Shown here in pieces: positions 61,069 to 64,000 of a DNA stretch of 64,000 nucleotides. The DNA is from Actinomadura sp. NAK00032 (GTDB taxonomy: Bacteria; Actinomycetota; Actinomycetes; Streptosporangiales; Streptosporangiaceae): positions 4,712,001 to 4,776,000 of the forward strand of contig NZ_CP054932.1 of assembly GCF_013364275.1 (NCBI RefSeq), given 5' to 3'. Numbering within the stretch: position 1 is the first letter of the stretch; each line of letters opens with the position of its first letter. A model generated the notes under the pieces. That model did no database searches. It worked only from the letters and a program-made list of their open reading frames with translations, and had not been told where the DNA came from. The translations under genes and the position numbers were made by a program.

Positions 61069-61683
61069 GTGGGGGATCACTACTTCGCCGAGCGGCCCGG
61101 CGCCGCCAGCCGGCGCCGCACCGTCGACCTCGTCCTGCCCGACCTGCACCTGCGGCTCGACACCGACAGCGGCGTCTTCTCCCCCGACCGCGTCGACCCC
61201 GGCACCCGCGTCCTGCTGGAGACCGTCCCGCCACCCCCGCAGCACGGCGACCTCCTCGACCTCGGCTGCGGCTACGGGCCCATCGCCCTCACCCTGGCCA
61301 AGCGGTCCCCGTTGGGGACTGTCTGGGGCGTGGACGTCAACCGGAGAGCCTTGGAAATCGCCGAGGACAACGCCAAAGCCGCCGGCCTTGACAATGTAAG
61401 GTTCAGGCTGGCGGACGAGATCGACCCCGCGCTGCGCTTCACCGCGCTCTGGTCCAACCCCCCGATCCGCATCGGCAAGGCCGCCCTCCACGACCTCCTG
61501 CTCACCTGGCTCCCCCGCCTCACCCCCGAGGGCACCGCCCACCTCGTCGTCCAGAAGCACCTCGGCTCCGACTCCCTCCAGCGGTGGCTGACCGGCCAGG
61601 GCTTCCCCACCGAGCGGATCGCCTCCCGGTCCGCCTACCGCGTCCTGCGCGTCACGTCCCGCACGGAAGGCACCACCCGATGA
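61069..61683 (+). CDS. Class I SAM methyltransferase, RsmC/RlmG-like
   Basis: A 204-residue methyltransferase with motif I LLDLGCGYGPIALTLA (about residues 62-77), acidic VWGVDVNRRALEIAEDNA and catalytic SNPPIRIGK (NPP motif of base-N2/N6 methylases). The N-terminal HYFAERPGAASRR resembles single-domain relatives of 16S rRNA m2G methyltransferase RsmC. The start is GTG 61069. The stop overlaps the SpoU-type methyltransferase by 4 nt. A change of local composition around 61310-61400 (more A/T) is seen but the frame is intact. Confidence 0.9.
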   Translation: MGDHYFAERPGAASRRRTVDLVLPDLHLRLDTDSGVFSPDRVDPGTRVLLETVPPPPQHGDLLDLGCGYGPIALTLAKRSPLGTVWGVDVNRRALEIAEDNAKAAGLDNVRFRLADEIDPALRFTALWSNPPIRIGKAALHDLLLTWLPRLTPEGTAHLVVQKHLGSDSLQRWLTGQGFPTERIASRSAYRVLRVTSRTEGTTR

Positions 61684-62249
61684 CCACCCGCGACCCGAAG
61701 AGCACCCCCGAACCCGCCCCGGGCCGCCGGCAGCTGCGCGCCACCGACGTCAAGCGCCTCAACCGCGACTGGCGCCGCCGCACCGGCGCCCGCCTCGGCC
61801 TGCTCGTCGAGTCCGTCACCCAGCCGTTCAACATGGGCTCGATCATCCGCAGCGCCGCCGTGTTCGGCGTCGAGCACCTCTGGCTCGCCGGCAACGCCAC
61901 TCCCCCCACCCACCGCGGCGTCGCCAAGACCGCCCTCGGCACCGACCGCCTCGTCCCCTGGGAGCACGCCGGCACCCCCGCCGAGGCCGCCGCGGCGATC
62001 CGCAAGGAGGGCCTGCGCCTCATCGCCGTCGAACTCACCGCCGACGCCGTCCCCCTGCACGACGCCCCCCTCGACGGCGACGTCTGCCTCGCCGTCGGAG
62101 GCGAGGACCACGGCTGCTCCCCCGCCCTGCTCGCCACCGCCGACGCCGTCGCCTACATCCCCCAGATCGGACGCGTCGGCTCCCTCAACGTCGCCGTCGC
62201 CACCGCCATCGCCCTCGCCGAGGCCCGCCGCCGCGAATGGAGCGCCTGA
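61680..62249 (+). CDS. TrmH/SpoU family RNA methyltransferase
   Basis: A 189-residue SPOUT enzyme. ESVTQPFNMGSIIRSAAVFGVEHLWL is motif 1 (N and R conserved), LAVGGEDHGCSP is motif 2, and IPQIGRVGSLNVAVATAIALAEA is the trefoil-knot motif 3. It 2'-O-methylates tRNA or rRNA. ATG 61680 overlaps the upstream methyltransferase's stop by 4 nt, so the two RNA-modification enzymes are co-translated. Confidence 0.93.
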   Translation: MTTRDPKSTPEPAPGRRQLRATDVKRLNRDWRRRTGARLGLLVESVTQPFNMGSIIRSAAVFGVEHLWLAGNATPPTHRGVAKTALGTDRLVPWEHAGTPAEAAAAIRKEGLRLIAVELTADAVPLHDAPLDGDVCLAVGGEDHGCSPALLATADAVAYIPQIGRVGSLNVAVATAIALAEARRREWSA

Positions 62250-62402
62250 CCCGCGCCTCCCGGCCCGCGCCCCAGCCCCGCCGCCTGCACCCCCGCACCC
62301 CCCGTAAATGGGTACCGGCACCCATGGCGGGCGGCGCCCCCTTGCCGCATGGTGGAGGTTCGCCACGTACATTCCCCAGGCGACCGAAGGGAGCCCCTTG
62401 CG

Positions 62403-62753
62403 ATGACGGTCAACGGCGCGGTCAACAGCGCGGTCGGCGACGCCTCCGGCGGCTACCCGCCGGGCGGCGCGGCGGCACGGCAGGCCCGCGAGCTCCTGGA
62501 GCGCGAGCGCCGCAACCGCATCGCCGAACTCGGCCTCCTGGACGGCGAGGGCCCCGGCGCCCCCGACGAGGCCGCCATGGCCCGCCGCGGCACCCTCCAG
62601 GGCAACCTGGAGGAGATCGACGCCGCCCTCGCCCGCCTTGACGACGGCACCTACGGCCTGTGCGAGGACTGCGGGAAGCCCGTCCCCGAAGGCCGCCTGG
62701 AGATCATCCCCTACGCCCGCCGCTGCGTGGCCTGCCAGCAGCGACGGCGGTGA
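62403..62753 (+). CDS. TraR/DksA-type zinc-finger protein
   Basis: A 116-residue protein. A helical N-terminal part (ARELLERERRNRIAEL and EEIDAALARLDDGTYGL) is followed by the C4 zinc finger CEDCGKPVPEGRLEIIPYARRCVAC (residues about 86-110). DksA-like proteins can reach into the RNA polymerase secondary channel. The short coiled-coil and lack of the DxxDxA tip suggest a distinct actinobacterial role. ATG 62403 (AAGGGAG upstream). Its stop overlaps the next gene's ATG by 1 nt. Confidence 0.9.
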   Translation: MTVNGAVNSAVGDASGGYPPGGAAARQARELLERERRNRIAELGLLDGEGPGAPDEAAMARRGTLQGNLEEIDAALARLDDGTYGLCEDCGKPVPEGRLEIIPYARRCVACQQRRR

Positions 62754-63553
62754 TGACCGCCGCCGCGGCGGCACCCGGCGGCGGCCGCGCCGCCCTCGAC
62801 CTCGGCACCAGCCGCATCCGCGCCAGCGTGCCCGCCCTGGACGTGCTCGTCGACCGCCCCTCCGCGGCCGGCGACCACGCCCCGGCCCCCGCCGGACGCC
62901 GCCGCACCGCCCCCGCACGCCCCGTCGAGCACGGCATCGTCGCCGACGCCGGCGCCTGCACCCGGCTCACCCGCCGCACCCTGCAGGAGGCCGGCCCCGG
63001 CCTGCGGCTCCAGCACATCCTGCTCGCCGTGCCCGCCGCCGCCAGCGGCACCCAGCTCGGCCGCGCGGCCACCGCCGTCCGCGCGGCCGCCGGCTGCCCC
63101 GTCCGCACCATGGAGGCGCCGCTGGCCGCCGCCCTCGGCGCCGGCATCGCCGTCGACGACCCCCGGCCCCGGCTCACCCTCGACATCGGCGCCGGCATCG
63201 TCGAGATGGCCGTCATCATGCGCGGCCGCGTGCACCTGGCCCGCTCCATCCAGTACGTCCCCGACCGGCAGGCCGGGCACGCCGTGCCCCGGCTGCCCGA
63301 GTACGTCCGCGAGCGCCTCCCCGACGGCGTCCGGCACCTGCTGGCCGACCTGCCCGCCCCGCTGCGCCGCACCGCCCGCGACGGCGGCCTCCTGCTCACC
63401 GGCGGCGGCGCCCGGCTGCCGTCCCTGCCCGGCCGCCTCACCGCCGAGATGGGCCTCACCGTCACCATCGCCCGCGACCCCGCGCGCGCCACCATCCGCG
63501 GCCTCGCCCGCGCCTGCCGGTCCCCCGACCTCTGGCGGCTCGCCCGCACCTGA
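62753..63553 (+). CDS. Actin-fold rod shape-determining protein (MreB-like)
   Basis: A 266-residue actin-like protein shorter than MreB (about 340). The phosphate-1 loop is AALDLGTSRIRASVP (residues about 13-27), phosphate-2 is LTLDIGAGIVEMAVI, and the adenosine motif is LLLTGGGARLPSLP. VEHGIVADAGACTRLTRRTL matches the MreB region P/VxxGxIxD. ATG 62753 overlaps the DksA-like stop by 1 nt (TGATG). Large parts of MreB subdomains 1B and 2B are missing, so it may not polymerise like MreB. Its function in this non-rod actinomycete context is unknown. Confidence 0.88.
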   Translation: MTAAAAAPGGGRAALDLGTSRIRASVPALDVLVDRPSAAGDHAPAPAGRRRTAPARPVEHGIVADAGACTRLTRRTLQEAGPGLRLQHILLAVPAAASGTQLGRAATAVRAAAGCPVRTMEAPLAAALGAGIAVDDPRPRLTLDIGAGIVEMAVIMRGRVHLARSIQYVPDRQAGHAVPRLPEYVRERLPDGVRHLLADLPAPLRRTARDGGLLLTGGGARLPSLPGRLTAEMGLTVTIARDPARATIRGLARACRSPDLWRLART

Positions 63554-63579
63554 ACCGGCGCACCCCCGCGTCGGCACGC

Positions 63580-63585
63580 TACGAT
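63580..63585 (+). promoter_or_regulatory. -10 element of a leaderless transcript
   Basis: TACGAT fits the actinobacterial TANNNT -10 consensus. It ends 6 nt before the GTG of the 7-codon peptide, predicting that transcription starts at the GTG itself. The -35 region is not clear. Confidence 0.45.
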
Positions 63586-63591
63586 CAACCC

Positions 63592-63615
63592 GTGCAGTTC
63601 CTCATCCGTGCGTAG
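63592..63615 (+). CDS. Seven-codon leader peptide MQFLIRA
   Basis: GTG-CAG-TTC-CTC-ATC-CGT-GCG-TAG reads MQFLIRA and stops. It lacks a ribosome-binding site but directly follows a -10 box (leaderless). The stop codon overlaps the base of a strong hairpin, and an MFS exporter gene starts 90 bp further on. The layout is that of a ribosome-mediated attenuator that senses drugs or stalling. Confidence 0.5.
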   Translation: MQFLIRA

Positions 63616-63659
63616 GACGCCCCAACGCCGCCGCCCCGGCGCGGCGGCCTCCGGCGTCC
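63615..63659 (+). promoter_or_regulatory. Attenuator-like hairpin before the MFS exporter
   Basis: Outer stem ggacgcc (63615-63621) with ggcgtcc (63653-63659) and an inner G/C-rich stem (gccgcc with ggcggc) form a long stable hairpin starting inside the leader peptide's stop codon. A ribosome stalled on the 7-codon peptide would cover the 5' arm. Confidence 0.5.
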
Positions 63660-63704
63660 CCATGAACCGCCCCTAGCGGGCCCTCCCGATGAGGAACACC
63701 CTCC

Positions 63705-64000
63705 GTGGCACCGTCGTACGCGGCCGTCCTGCGCGCACCCCACGCCTTCCGCACCTTCTCCCTCGCCCTGATCGGACGCCTGTCCTACGGGACGGTCTTC
63801 CTGTCCCTCACGCTGGCGTTCACCGCCTCCACCGGCTCCTACGCCCGCGCGGGCGCCCTCATGGCCCTCAACGGCCTCACCGTCTCCGTCCTGTCGCCCC
63901 TGCGCGCCGGGCTCATCGACCGGCACGGCCCGCGCCGCGCCCTCCCGCCCATGGCCGCCGGCTACTGCCTGGCCCTGCTCGCCCTGGCCGCCCTCACCTG
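63705..64000 (+). CDS. MFS transporter (5' part; runs off the window)
   Basis: From GTG 63705 (GAGGAAC upstream) the frame reads on to the window end (98 codons). Two to three membrane helices are visible, with GRLSYGTVFLSLTLAFTAS in the first and LRAGLIDRHGPRRAL in the loop 2-3 position of the MFS motif A (G-x-L-x-D-R-x-G-R-R). The N-terminus MAPSYAAVLRAPHAFRTFSLALIGR is typical of drug-export MFS proteins. A leader peptide and hairpin precede it, suggesting inducible expression. The C-terminal part is not in this window. Confidence 0.85.
   Translation, partial: MAPSYAAVLRAPHAFRTFSLALIGRLSYGTVFLSLTLAFTASTGSYARAGALMALNGLTVSVLSPLRAGLIDRHGPRRALPPMAAGYCLALLALAALT

Noticed and set aside
62326-62400. 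atgggt/acccat inverted repeat upstream of the DksA-like gene (near 62310) as an operator
   Set aside because: Only 6 bp per arm with no further support; likely chance.

Overview
The window is about 76% GC, has strong G/C third-position bias, many GTG starts and 4-nt ATGA/GTGA gene overlaps. It carries actinobacterial marker families: a putative F420-type PPOX protein, NarL-type two-component systems, an ECF42-type sigma factor, and a MoxR/DUF58/VWA operon. It therefore looks like chromosomal DNA of a high-GC actinomycete, probably Streptosporangiales such as Actinomadura (the genus is an inference). No insertion sequence, prophage, CRISPR array, rRNA or complete tRNA is visible.

Layout. 1-5.6 kb: a NarL/DesK-type histidine kinase (cut by the left edge) divergent from its regulator; an ECF sigma factor translationally coupled to a fused alkyltransferase/Ada zinc-domain protein; an epimerase; a small unknown protein behind a 17-bp tandem repeat. 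5.6-10.5 kb (minus): TetR, TauE/SafE exporter, then a tight operon of glutamate-cysteine ligase-like enzyme, haem-oxygenase-like metal oxidase, HemK-like methyltransferase and CDGSH iron-sulfur protein. 10.6-13.2 kb: a YCII/DGPF protein and an ECF42 sigma factor that reads in frame into an alpha/beta hydrolase. 13-24 kb: metabolic genes, including an acyl-CoA synthetase with an N-terminal repeat and a small acyl-chain cluster (malonyltransferase-like, acyl-CoA-oxidase-like, KAS III-like) around an AT-rich divergent promoter.

24.2-30.3 kb (minus): a seven-gene, mostly overlapping operon combining a sugar-nucleotide epimerase, three glycosyltransferase-type enzymes, a methyltransferase and a molybdopterin oxidoreductase fused to a cytochrome b-like membrane domain. 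30-38 kb: regulators and small enzymes, with two decayed genes. 38-46 kb (minus): an MprAB-like two-component system followed by a GT2-GtrA fusion and two GT39 transferases; TGAGA motifs lie in front of both the regulator and the glycosyltransferase genes. 46-51.6 kb: an Ala-rich unknown protein, rsgA behind a short upstream ORF, and a DrrAB-like ABC exporter divergent from a TetR gene with two palindromic operators.

51.6-53 kb: a tRNA-like remnant and an ErmE-type rRNA methyltransferase preceded by a promoter, a leaderless 33-codon ORF and a hairpin. 53-64 kb: hydrolase, small zinc protein, DUF885 peptidase-like protein, LysE exporter, kinase-like membrane protein, MoxR operon, RNA methyltransferases, DksA-like and MreB-like proteins, and an MFS exporter (cut by the right edge) behind a leaderless 7-codon peptide and a hairpin.

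The strongest candidates for undescribed systems are the ligase/oxidase/methyltransferase/CDGSH operon and the seven-gene molybdoenzyme-glycosylation operon. Next come the sigma-alkyltransferase pair, the ECF42-hydrolase fusion, and the two resistance genes with attenuator-like leaders.
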